A stretch of 13,743 nucleotides of DNA from Micavibrio sp. UBA1672 (GCA_002320665.1 DCKO01000011.1:1-13743); one strand, 5' to 3'; counted from the first letter of the stretch, positions 6,844-13,462 are shown. Numbers and translations: made by a program. Notes: generated by a model not told the origin, from the letters alone.

Positions 6844-7212
6844 ATGGGAAATTATCAGAAAAGCAAAGGCCGCACAAAAGGCCATAACTTCGTAATGCTA
6901 CGTCATGACATGATGGATAGCCCAGCGTGGCATTCCCTAAGCCCGAATGCTCGCTGTGTATGGACAGAAATCATGCGCCGCTATAACGGCACAAATAACG
7001 GTAAGATACCCCTTTCTTGCCGAGAAGCCGCCAAATTTTGTAAGATTTCAAAAGCCACTGCATCGAGAGCCTTCAAAGAGCTAGAGGAAAAGGGCTTTAT
7101 TAAAATCGCCGTATTTGCGGGCTTTAAAAACAAGCACCGCGTTTCCAATCACTGGATTGTCACGCATGAAAGATACGACAACAAACCACCCACGAATGAG
7201 TGGAAAAACTAG
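6844..7212 (+). CDS. Winged-HTH protein, possibly a C-terminally shortened member of its family
   Basis: 122 residues. A basic N-terminus (KSKGRTKGHNFVMLRHDMM) leads to DSPAWHSLSPNARCVW, then a winged HTH at about 56-92 (IPLSCREAAKFCKISKATAS, RAFKELEEKGFIKI). It ends PPTNEWKN followed by TAG. Proteins of this type are frequent in alphaproteobacterial prophages and islands and resemble the DNA-binding part of Rep or regulatory proteins. My recollection is that many relatives continue past the EWK(N/R)W point into a repetitive tail. Here a TAG stands where a Trp codon (TGG) would be expected, and repeat-bearing DNA appears 600 bases later beyond another gene. The spacing and lack of a strong Shine-Dalgarno make the start moderately certain. 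DNA-binding is well supported; the job is not. Confidence 0.75.
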   Translation: MGNYQKSKGRTKGHNFVMLRHDMMDSPAWHSLSPNARCVWTEIMRRYNGTNNGKIPLSCREAAKFCKISKATASRAFKELEEKGFIKIAVFAGFKNKHRVSNHWIVTHERYDNKPPTNEWKN

Positions 7213-7275
7213 CAATCAAAGATCACAGTGATATAAAACAACAAGAAGTTTGATTTTTGAAAGGTTGCATGTTTT

Positions 7276-7806
7276 ATGCAAGAATATGGGCGATTACTGT
7301 TAGAAGTTAGCAGAGGCAAGTCATTAAAATGGAAAAGAGTATTATTTTCCCTTCTTATGATTTCCTTGCTCTTTGCGGCATTCACACGATATTATTCAAA
7401 CGTTCCCATAGCTTTTTCTATTGCGCTTTGTGTTATGCCATTTCTATATATAGCTATTAAAGAGCTTACATTGGACAGGAAAACAGCAATTTTAATTATC
7501 TTTGAAAAGGGCATTAAAAGCGAATTATTAAAACCTTCTGGCAGTGATTTTATTTCTTGGCATGATATTAAAAAAATAGAGCTGGCTGAGAGAACAGAGC
7601 CATATTATGCAGGGAAATGTACTTACTTAGAGCTTATACCTAAAAATGAAACAAAGTATAAAAAGGGGCTGGGGGAAACTTGGGTGTTTGGCCAGAATGA
7701 GTATGGTTATAATACTATGTCGTTTAATATTTCGCATGGTTTAGATGTAGACCCAGAGTATTTGTATTCAGTATGTCTTTCTGCACATGAGAGTGCAAAA
7801 ATTTAA
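7276..7806 (+). CDS. Two-TM protein with a PH-like (STM3941-type) domain
   Basis: 176 residues. Two hydrophobic segments, about 21-37 (RVLFSLLMISLLFAAF) and 45-62 (IAFSIALCVMPFLYIAI), form a hairpin anchor. Residues about 65-170 alternate like a beta-rich cytoplasmic domain: LTLDRKTAILIIFEKGI, SGSDFISWHDIKKIEL, TYLELIP. The W-(H/E)-D-I-(K/x)-x-I pattern is typical of bacterial PH-like domains such as the STM3941 group, whose function is unknown. AAAGG lies about 12 bases before the ATG. The DNA is more AT-rich than the HTH genes on its left. It separates the 122-residue HTH gene from the repeat array, so it may be a later insertion. The family call is tentative; the topology is clear. Confidence 0.65.
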   Translation: MQEYGRLLLEVSRGKSLKWKRVLFSLLMISLLFAAFTRYYSNVPIAFSIALCVMPFLYIAIKELTLDRKTAILIIFEKGIKSELLKPSGSDFISWHDIKKIELAERTEPYYAGKCTYLELIPKNETKYKKGLGETWVFGQNEYGYNTMSFNISHGLDVDPEYLYSVCLSAHESAKI

Positions 7807-7809
7807 AAC

Positions 7810-7949
7810 ACGGTTTCATCTCGTGCCCACAACGGTTTCATATGGGGTACACTAAAAACCCCTGTGGAGAGTAAACCCCCTTAACGGTTTCATCTCAGGT
7901 ACGCTAAAGACTTGTGTGGAGAGTGAACGGTTTCACCAGAGGTACAGTA
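7810..7949. repeat. Iteron-like array of four ACGGTTTCA repeats
   Basis: ACGGTTTCA occurs at 7810, 7832, 7884 and 7927, all in one direction. Copies 2 and 3 match far beyond the core: about 34 of 43 positions, with GGTAC, CTAAA and TGTGGAGAGT blocks in common. Copy 4 also shares GGTAC. The steps are 22, 52 and 43 bases, close to 2, 5 and 4 helical turns, so proteins bound to the copies would line up on one face. None of the steps is a multiple of three, which argues against a simple coding repeat. Confidence 0.65.
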
Positions 7950-8191
7950 TATAGATATATACCATATGGGTGTGGTTTTAATTGCCGTAACATATATATA
8001 CCATAGGGAAATACTATCCCAAGCCCGTGAAGCGAAACGGGCGAGCTATTCAAAAATGAAACGTTAAACAACAATTTACTTAAGAAAAGAATTAGGATAA
8101 TACGTCTTGGTAGCAAAAATAAAATCACCTAAAAATTTATTTTCTAGTGGTTGCTTTCTCAAATAAATAATGAAAATATACCGCAATCTAA
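7950..8191. other. AT-rich spacer with a direct repeat and a hairpin, upstream of the porin
   Basis: ATATATACCATA occurs at 7955 and 7994, each followed by a GGG run (39-base step). GCCCGT (8023-8028) and ACGGGC (8037-8042) form a six-base stem around GAAGCGAA. Beyond that the sequence is AT-rich without a gene. A TTGCTT about 60 bases before the porin start is a possible -35 element but I see no convincing -10. Together with the upstream repeats, the AT-rich segment resembles the plan of an origin or a complex operator. Confidence 0.4.
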
Positions 8192-8209
8192 ATGTGTGAG
8201 GATTTAGTA

Positions 8210-9481
8210 ATGAATAAAAGAATTTTATTCTGTATATTCTGTGTTTCCCTTTTACTTTCACCTTTGGCAAACGCGGCAACAAGTGACCATGACTCCGAAC
8301 TTCTTATTAAAGATGGGAAGTTCTTTGGCCAAATCCGTTACCGTTACGAGCATGTTGAGCAAGATAATGCGCTCAATGATGCTAACGCCCATACGATAAG
8401 AACCAATATTGGGTTTAAAACCGGCATTTACAATAATTTAGGTGGCTTAATTGAGGGGCAGGTTGTCCAGCATTTTGGTGATGAAGATTTTAATTCTCTT
8501 GATAACGGACAAACAACATTTTCAACAGTGGCTGATCCTGACACAGCGCAAATTAATAGGCTCTGGGTATCATATACCGGAATTCCTGACACAGAAGTAA
8601 AGCTTGGTCGCCAGTTCATTAATCTTGATAATCACCGTTTTATCGGAACTGTAGGCTGGCGTCAAAATGATCAGACCTTTGATGCCTTAACAATCACAAA
8701 CACATTTTTGGAAAACCTAAAAGCGCAATATACCTATATTGATACTGTAAACCGAATATTTGAAGGTAGTACTCCGCCTGACGATTTGGAAGGTGGTATT
8801 CATCTAGCGAATATATCCTATAAGTTTAAGGATTGGCTTAATATTACAGGATATGGGTACTGGATAGATTTTGACAATATAGCTGGCCTAACAGCCGCCT
8901 CTGCCAATCAATCCAATAAAACATACGGTCTTCGCCTGACAGGCAACATGCCAATTAATGATGATTGGACTTTTTCTTACGAAGCAGAAGCAGCAATGCA
9001 GGAAGATCACGGCAATAGCACCTTAAATTACGATGAAAACTATTACCACATCGCCCCCAAGATATCCGGTCACGGTTTTACGATTGGCGCCGGTTACGAA
9101 GTCTTGGAAGGTGATGGTACGAACTCATTCCGTACCCCTTTAGCCACACTTCATAAATTTAATGGTTGGGCTGATATTTTCCTAGCCACGCCAGCAAATG
9201 GTCTGGAAGACACATATATTTCAGCAGCATATAAATTCGGCGATAATACATTTCTGGATGGTTTGAAATTAGCAGCCACTTATCATAATTTTGATGGTAA
9301 AGAAAATGGAGACTACGGCAATGAATTTGATATTTCTGCTGGAAAATCTTTTAAACTGCCTAATACAGGGCAACCTTTCAAAAAAGTTGATATCTTGCTG
9401 AAATACGCTGATTATGAAGCTGAGGATGCACCATATGTGGATACACAAAAATTCTGGATACAAATCGGCACAAAATTCTAA
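8210..9481 (+). CDS. Outer-membrane porin, alginate-export/OprD-like family
   Basis: 423 residues from ATG 8210, which follows GAGGA by seven bases; an upstream in-frame ATG (8192) would spoil the signal peptide. Residues 1-23 (MNKRILFCIFCVSLLLSPLA then NAA) are a Sec signal peptide with an ANA-A cleavage site. The mature protein alternates as amphipathic strands and ends in a C-terminal Phe (QIGTKF), as the Bam machinery prefers. GQIRYRYEHVEQDN, the internal VKLGRQFINLDNHRFIG and TVGWRQNDQTFDAL segments are typical of the alginate_exp-type beta-barrel family, whose members pass sugars, small aromatics or alkane-related solutes. The substrate cannot be read from the sequence. A chemoreceptor gene follows 89 bases later on the same strand, which suggests linked uptake and taxis. 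It may be island cargo or host chromosome. Confidence 0.88.
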   Translation: MNKRILFCIFCVSLLLSPLANAATSDHDSELLIKDGKFFGQIRYRYEHVEQDNALNDANAHTIRTNIGFKTGIYNNLGGLIEGQVVQHFGDEDFNSLDNGQTTFSTVADPDTAQINRLWVSYTGIPDTEVKLGRQFINLDNHRFIGTVGWRQNDQTFDALTITNTFLENLKAQYTYIDTVNRIFEGSTPPDDLEGGIHLANISYKFKDWLNITGYGYWIDFDNIAGLTAASANQSNKTYGLRLTGNMPINDDWTFSYEAEAAMQEDHGNSTLNYDENYYHIAPKISGHGFTIGAGYEVLEGDGTNSFRTPLATLHKFNGWADIFLATPANGLEDTYISAAYKFGDNTFLDGLKLAATYHNFDGKENGDYGNEFDISAGKSFKLPNTGQPFKKVDILLKYADYEAEDAPYVDTQKFWIQIGTKF

Positions 9482-9493
9482 ATTATCAAACAA

Positions 9494-9523
9494 ATAGTCT
9501 TTGCATCTTTTAAAAGAGACTAT
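9494..9523 (+). terminator. Weak hairpin after the porin gene
   Basis: ATAGTCT and AGACTAT form a perfect seven-base stem closing a 16-base loop that contains a smaller CTTTT/AAAAG pairing. There is no clear T-run afterwards, so it may be an mRNA 3' stem or a partial terminator between the porin and chemoreceptor genes. Confidence 0.35.
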
Positions 9524-9570
9524 CTTCGTACTGCGTAATAATTTTTACAAACAATATTGAGAAACACTCT

Positions 9571-11664
9571 ATGGATATTTCCTTCTTAAAAAACGTTTCT
9601 ATTAAAAACAAGCTGCTATTCATTGTAATAGTTCCTATTCTTACCATGCTGGTCTTGGCTGAGATAAAAGTTTCAGAACTGCATAAACAATCAACACGCC
9701 AAAATAGTCTGGTTGAACTGATGAGTATATCTGTTGCAGCCAGTAATCTAGTTCACGAATTGCAAAAAGAACGAGGCGCATCAGCAGGCTTTACAAATTC
9801 AAAAGGAAAAAAATTCCAAGATATCCTGCCTAAACAACGCCTGAGCACGAATGAAAAGCTTGAAAACTTACAACTGGTCCTATCTCAAATCAATACTACA
9901 GATTTTGGCAAAAGATATAATACACAACTTCAAAAAGCTCTAGACGATCTGACAAAAATTGAAAATATGCGCTCTAAAATATCCGACCTTGCCCTGCCCT
10001 TACCCAAAGTCGTCGGTTATTATACTAATATGAACGCAAAATTCCTAAATATTACGGCGGAATCACTCTTGGTTGCGGAAGATCCAAAAATTTTGCGTAA
10101 TGTCTCCGCATATCTTTACTTCATGCAATCAAAAGAACGTGCCGGAATAGAACGTGCCGTTGGCTCCGCGGGTTTTGGAGGCGGGTGGAACACCATTCTG
10201 CTTGATAAATTCAAAAGCCTTATTCTAGTTCAAGATACATATATGTCCGTATTTTTGAGCTATGCAACAGAAGAACAAAATAACTTCTACAACAAAAAAA
10301 CAGCAGACCCTTTAATAACCGAAGTTCAGAAAATGCGGGATATAGCCCTAAAATCTGCAGATGGGGTTTATTCATCTGCAGAAACCATTAGCGGCGAATA
10401 CTGGTTTAAAACCATTACAAAAAAAATTAATATTCTAAAAGAAATCGAAAATCATTTAGCTGAAGAAGTAACGATATTGGCTGCAAATGGTGCTCGAGAT
10501 GCCGCCACACAAAGAAATATTTATTTATTTGTTTTGGGCATCCTTATCATTACCGTACTTCTATTGACTTATATCATCCTCAAAGACTTGCTCATTAACA
10601 TTAAAAATACACGTACTGTCATGGAGGAATTATCAAGCGGTAATGAGAATGTTGATGTTTTCGGTACTGAACGCAAAGATGAAATTGGTGGTATGGCCCG
10701 TTCCATTGAAGTTTTCAAGCAAGGCCTGATTGAACGCAAACAAATAGAACAAAAAGCACTGGAAGCACAAATTCATAGCGAAGAAGAAAAGCGACAAATG
10801 ATGTTTGATTTGGCCGATAGGTTCGACAACCAAGTTAGAGGCATGGTCAACTCCCTTGCTTCTGCCTCTACTGAACTTCAGTCAACTGCAGAAGGTATGC
10901 GCAATATAGCCGATGAGACTACCCAGTCCAGCACCACTGTTGCATCTGCCGCCGAAGAAGCAAGTTCTAATGTAAGTACTGTAGCATCTGCTATGGAAGA
11001 AATGACCGCTAGCGCTTCTGAAATTGCTTCTCAAATTTCCAGCGCATCAGCTAAATCAAACGATACAGCAAGCAATGCAGAAAATGCTAATCAAACTGTT
11101 AGTAATTTAAATGAGTTAGTAGGAAATATAGGAGAGGTTGTTACCGCCATTAAAGATATCGCCGAACAAACAAACCTGTTAGCCCTGAATGCAACGATTG
11201 AGGCAGCACGAGCTGGCGAGGCAGGTAAAGGCTTTGCAGTTGTCGCCGATGAGGTAAAAAAACTGGCAAATGAAACTGGACAAAAAACCGAGGAAATCGA
11301 AACACGCATCAGTGAAATTCAAAATGCCACACAAGCCTCCGTGGAAGCCATGCAGCGCATTATAGGCAATATTTCAGAAATAGATGGCTCCGTAACAGGT
11401 GTATCAGCTGCAGTAGAAGAGCAGAATGCGACGAATACCGAAATCGTGCGCAGTATCGCAGAAGCTTCTCAAGGCGTCCAGCAAGTCGCACAAATCATTG
11501 TGCAAGTCCAACGCGGCGCCGGAGAAGCCGGATCTTCTGCTGATGCGGTCTTGGATGCTGCAAAAGAAGTTTCTAAACTATCAGAAGGCTTGAAAAACTC
11601 TGTAGATCAATTTCTGGAGCAAATCAGAACAGATAATCAAAACAATGAACAAAAATCTGCATAA
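9571..11664 (+). CDS. Methyl-accepting chemotaxis protein with a NIT sensor domain
   Basis: 697 residues. TM1 is about 15-32 and TM2 about 317-337, with the sensor between them in the periplasm. The sensor is a NIT-type (nitrate/nitrite-sensing) helical domain shown by LVHELQKERGASAGF (60-74) and its second-half counterpart FMQSKERAGIERAVGSAGF (184-202). A HAMP segment (about 338-392, with ERKDEIGGMARSIEVFK) leads into the coiled-coil signalling domain. The highly conserved tip for CheA/CheW contact is IAEQTNLLALNATIEAARAG (530-549) followed by GKGFAVVADEVKKLA. Methylation-helix patterns rich in A/E/S flank it. NIT receptors respond to nitrate or related anions in some bacteria, but the ligand here is not proven. 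No CheR-binding pentapeptide is evident at the C-terminus. The Shine-Dalgarno is weak (GAGA). Co-directional with the porin. Confidence 0.95.
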   Translation: MDISFLKNVSIKNKLLFIVIVPILTMLVLAEIKVSELHKQSTRQNSLVELMSISVAASNLVHELQKERGASAGFTNSKGKKFQDILPKQRLSTNEKLENLQLVLSQINTTDFGKRYNTQLQKALDDLTKIENMRSKISDLALPLPKVVGYYTNMNAKFLNITAESLLVAEDPKILRNVSAYLYFMQSKERAGIERAVGSAGFGGGWNTILLDKFKSLILVQDTYMSVFLSYATEEQNNFYNKKTADPLITEVQKMRDIALKSADGVYSSAETISGEYWFKTITKKINILKEIENHLAEEVTILAANGARDAATQRNIYLFVLGILIITVLLLTYIILKDLLINIKNTRTVMEELSSGNENVDVFGTERKDEIGGMARSIEVFKQGLIERKQIEQKALEAQIHSEEEKRQMMFDLADRFDNQVRGMVNSLASASTELQSTAEGMRNIADETTQSSTTVASAAEEASSNVSTVASAMEEMTASASEIASQISSASAKSNDTASNAENANQTVSNLNELVGNIGEVVTAIKDIAEQTNLLALNATIEAARAGEAGKGFAVVADEVKKLANETGQKTEEIETRISEIQNATQASVEAMQRIIGNISEIDGSVTGVSAAVEEQNATNTEIVRSIAEASQGVQQVAQIIVQVQRGAGEAGSSADAVLDAAKEVSKLSEGLKNSVDQFLEQIRTDNQNNEQKSA

Positions 11665-12164
11665 TAATTTCTAGATCGACCACACAGTCATATAAATAGA
11701 ATATTTAAAACTCATATAAATTTTAGTATAATTCAACAGCAGTGGGACACTGTTTAACAATGGCAACTTATTGAAAGAAAATAATGACCTTTGAAAAAAT
11801 AATAGCTTTAAAAAATAATCAGGATTTATCAAAAAACTGAGGTTTTGCTTACCCATCCATGTTCACTAAGTTTAGACTAAGGTTTTGAGCAACCCTAAGA
11901 TACCCCTATGCCCCACCCCCAACGGATTCTTGTTTGGATGCAGTTACCCGTCTTTGTGCCGGACGATTTCAAATTATATTATTGGAGCAATACGCGCGCG
12001 CGTAATTGTTAGGAAACTCCGCTATTAATACAGCGAAGAACAGCGAGAGTGTCTTATTAAATAATAAGAATAAATAAGATAAGTAAGTTATCTAATATTA
12101 TGAAATATCAGCAAGTTAACATGTTTAAAACAACAAGATTATTTTGGGGTCTAAAGAAAAGAAA
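11665..12164. other. 500-base AT-rich gap without a convincing gene
   Basis: AGCAGTG/CACTGTT (11738-11754, GGA loop) is a small hairpin that may close the chemoreceptor transcript, though it has no T-run. TCTTATT/AATAAGA (12052-12069) is an AT-rich inverted repeat. TACGCGCGCGCGTA (11991-12004) is a self-complementary alternating tract. A plus-strand frame of 34 codons (ATG 11908 to TAG 12012) covers a locally GC-richer patch but lacks a Shine-Dalgarno and recognisable similarity, so I do not call it a gene. This stretch may be decayed sequence. Confidence 0.4.
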
Positions 12165-12183
12165 TACGGGGGCTTTTACCCCC
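12165..12183 (-). terminator. Terminator overlapping the 31-residue ORF stop, minus strand
   Basis: On the minus strand GGGGG, then a six-base loop TAAAAG, then CCCCC, then GTATTTCTTTTCTTT. The stop codon TAA lies in the loop. The downstream T-richness is interrupted but the stem is strong for such an AT-rich area. Confidence 0.6.
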
Positions 12184-12271
12184 ATATCATCCAGCCGATA
12201 AATAAACCCATAATCATGCCGGAAATCGCCACCGCGAAATACGCGATGACAAAAGCCGATTTATCACTCAT
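12176..12271 (-). CDS. 31-residue single-span membrane protein
   Basis: Starts at ATG 12271, overlapping the stop of the preceding gene as ATGA, so it is likely translated by coupling. After MSDKSA it is almost entirely hydrophobic (FVIAYFAVAISGMIMGLFIG, then WMIWG), with a small-residue/Gly pattern (SGMIMG, GLFIG) suited to helix packing in the membrane. The stop codon sits in the loop of a terminator hairpin, which marks the end of the unit. No family is recognised. Size, coupling and terminator together make a real gene more likely than chance. Small spans of this kind are common as phage, toxin or regulatory membrane peptides, but nothing here selects among those roles. Confidence 0.6.
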   Translation of the reverse strand: MSDKSAFVIAYFAVAISGMIMGLFIGWMIWG

Positions 12272-12624
12272 GCTGCAAGCATCTTTGGAAGGGATTTAGA
12301 TGGAGGCATATTTATAAAAGCTATAAAATTTTTATAAGAAAAATCACCTTTTAAAGCCTTACTCAGCTTTTCCCAATCTACACCCTGATTTTCTATGGCA
12401 TACATAATTTTCTTATATCGTTTGATAGAGTTTTGAAGTTTTCTGATATGGCTTAATTCTTCCAACTCACTATTTTTACAATGTTCTGCTAGAAAATAAC
12501 GTTGCAGGGGCGTCATGTTTAATAATCGGTTTAATGCCTCTTCTCTGATCCCAATAAATCCACCAAGAAAATCTATAAAGGCCTCATTGCACGAGTGGTA
12601 TATTTCATCCAAGTTTTCAGACAT
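12268..12624 (-). CDS. Helical cytoplasmic protein of unknown function
   Basis: 118 residues from ATG 12624, chosen because AAAGGA stands just before it; an in-frame TTG farther upstream overlaps that ribosome site and is unlikely to be used. Composition suggests an all-helical soluble protein: IREEALNRLLNMTPLQRYFL, a Lys-rich LQNSIKRYKKIMYAIENQ helix and an AFINMPPSKSLPKML tail. There is no signal peptide, membrane span or catalytic motif I can identify. It is the first gene of a two-gene unit with the 31-residue membrane protein (ATGA overlap), so the pair may work together, with the small protein anchoring or targeting this one. Upstream sequence on its coding strand holds the GGGGGTA site block, which could overlap its promoter. 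No homologue is recognised. Confidence 0.65.
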   Translation of the reverse strand: MSENLDEIYHSCNEAFIDFLGGFIGIREEALNRLLNMTPLQRYFLAEHCKNSELEELSHIRKLQNSIKRYKKIMYAIENQGVDWEKLSKALKGDFSYKNFIAFINMPPSKSLPKMLAA

Positions 12625-12685
12625 AATTTTTCCTTTCAAAAATGGTTAAGTTATTGAAAGAATTTCAGGTAATGAAATTGAAAAT

Positions 12686-12775
12686 GGGGGTATTTATGGG
12701 GGTATATCCAAAGTTCATTTATCTTAATATAATTGAAAAACAATTAGTTAAAATCAAAAAATTAAGGATACCCCC
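12686..12775 (+). repeat. Second GGGGGTA site block, matching the integrase control region
   Basis: GGGGGTA at 12686 and GGGGGTATAT at 12698 stand 12 bases apart, exactly as at 3608/3620, and GATACCCCC follows inverted at 12767-12775 as at 3648-3656. The gap before the inverted copy is 59 bases here against 18 near the integrase. GGGGGTATATCCA here is also identical to a stretch inside the integrase gene (3817-3829). Candidate integrase binding sites at the island's right end, or the remnant of another integrase promoter. Confidence 0.5.
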
Positions 12776-12813
12776 TTCAATTCAAGACACTCGGAGAATT
12801 TACCGCTACAAAG

Positions 12814-12828
12814 CCCGCATATTGCGGG
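12814..12828. terminator. CCCGCA/TGCGGG hairpin, weak bidirectional terminator
   Basis: A perfect six-base stem with a TAT loop, flanked by AAAG on the left and ATTT on the right, so either strand ends in a short T-run. It sits in gene-free sequence and could insulate the 118-residue gene from the remnant operon on its right. Confidence 0.35.
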
Positions 12829-12925
12829 ATTTGGCGTATCCAAATTTTCTGGTAAACGCGGAGAATTCTGTTTCTTGCCTCCAAACCGCCATTTTTCTCT
12901 ACAGGCTTTTTTCGAATCTCCCGGG

Positions 12926-12953
12926 TTTCCCTGTTTAACAGGGAAATAACAGG
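12926..12953. repeat. Palindrome with TTTCCCTGT / ACAGGGAAA arms plus a third half-site
   Basis: Nine-base perfect arms face each other across TTA, and TAACAGG immediately repeats part of the right arm. From memory, clustered AACAGGGAA motifs occur in a dispersed non-coding element beside integrase genes in many alphaproteobacteria; that link needs a search. Very short loop and directional third half-site suggest a protein-binding site rather than a terminator. Confidence 0.5.
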
Positions 12954-12970
12954 TTTTTTTTATAGGCACG

Positions 12971-12996
12971 AAAAAACCATGGGGCTTGCCCCGTGG
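12971..12996 (-). terminator. Strong Rho-independent terminator, minus strand
   Basis: On the minus strand CCACGGGG pairs with CCCCATGG (one wobble) around a CAAG tetraloop and is followed directly by TTTTTT. It is correctly placed to end the minus-strand operon whose last recognisable gene piece is the pnkp remnant, 24 bases upstream. Confidence 0.8.
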
Positions 12997-13019
12997 ATGA
13001 AGTGCGTCCATTATCTTCT

Positions 13020-13172
13020 TTATGAGATTAAGGAAACAAGGCCGCGGCCATAATCAGAGGATATGACTTCTGTATCCTTGAAATGCTTGCGCGCAAAAGA
13101 AGACTTGCCGGAGCCGCTTGCTCTGACCAGTACAACTAATGATAATTCCGGTATTTTAAGTGTTCTGGTCAT
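13020..13172 (-). pseudogene. pnkp: Truncated polynucleotide kinase-phosphatase of bacterial RNA repair (N-terminal remnant)
   Basis: 50 residues. They match the start of the bacterial Pnkp 5'-kinase domain: LKIPELSLVVLVRASGSGKS (P-loop), FARKHFKDTEVISSD, then YGRGLVS. Full Pnkp is a large three-domain protein (kinase, phosphatase, ligase-like); here the frame leaves the family right after GLVS and stops three codons later. The P-loop is also damaged: the first Gly of GxxxxGK is Arg17. It therefore cannot be a working kinase. The ATG overlaps the stop of the previous ORF as ATGA, the usual close packing of hen1-pnkp operons. A strong terminator follows. Family recognition is from memory of conserved residues but the match is long and specific. 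Confidence 0.82.
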
Positions 13173-13462
13173 TGTTTGTGGTCCTCTGCAATACTTTTCC
13201 AAACTAAATCAGTAAAATCTTTATCTTTTAAACACTCGCAATAATCTCTAGCATTTAAAACTAGTTTCCAGCCGGAATTAGCATCATACGGTGGCCTTGA
13301 GTATGAGGCATTAAATGTGATTTTTGCCGCTTTTTCTGCAACGCTTAATAAGGATTTCAGAGCTTCGGTTTTTTCAACTATACTGCGTTTTCTTAGCGCC
13401 TGAAAAGCCTGATCTGCTATACTATTTTGATTGCTGCTTTGCAATTTGCAAAATATCGTCAA
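13169..13462 (-). CDS. Unknown ORF between the hen1 and pnkp remnants (start uncertain)
   Basis: Up to 97 residues, but the only upstream start is a TTG at 13462 with no Shine-Dalgarno, 41 bases inside the preceding ORF. There is no ATG further in. The protein is helical at first (ALRKRSIVEKTEALKSLLSV), then has ITFNASYSRPPYDANSGWKL followed by NARDYCECLKDKDF. The NAS...P.D...GW pattern vaguely recalls small uncharacterised bacterial proteins; I cannot name the family. Its stop overlaps the pnkp ATG (ATGA). It could be an independent gene using a weak start, or the second half of a roughly 150-residue gene whose first half is the 66-residue ORF, split by a one-base frameshift near 13425-13440. 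Confidence 0.5.
   Translation of the reverse strand: MTIFCKLQSSNQNSIADQAFQALRKRSIVEKTEALKSLLSVAEKAAKITFNASYSRPPYDANSGWKLVLNARDYCECLKDKDFTDLVWKSIAEDHKQ

Noticed and set aside
7810..7949. Possible CRISPR array
   Set aside because: Spacings are unequal (22, 52, 43), the repeats are short or drifting, and no cas gene is present.
11671..11856. Minus-strand 61-codon frame after the chemoreceptor
   Set aside because: It comes from AT-rich low-complexity sequence with no Shine-Dalgarno and faces the end of the chemoreceptor gene.
11905..11922. CCCCACCCCC as a possible copy of the tRNA 3' end (attR)
   Set aside because: Only the C-rich part agrees; the T-arm sequence TTCGAATCC and its flanks are absent.
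12911..12919. TTCGAATCT as a possible tRNA T-loop duplicate
   Set aside because: An eight-base match without the flanking stem bases, inside the palindrome-bearing element; expected by chance.
12642..12938. Plus-strand 98-codon frame
   Set aside because: It reads through the GGGGGTA block and palindrome, has no ribosome site and no protein-like pattern.
12754..13011. Minus-strand 85-codon frame (MDALHPRGKPHGFF...)
   Set aside because: It runs through a strong terminator, the palindrome and a hairpin. Such frames are probably spurious translations of a dispersed non-coding element.
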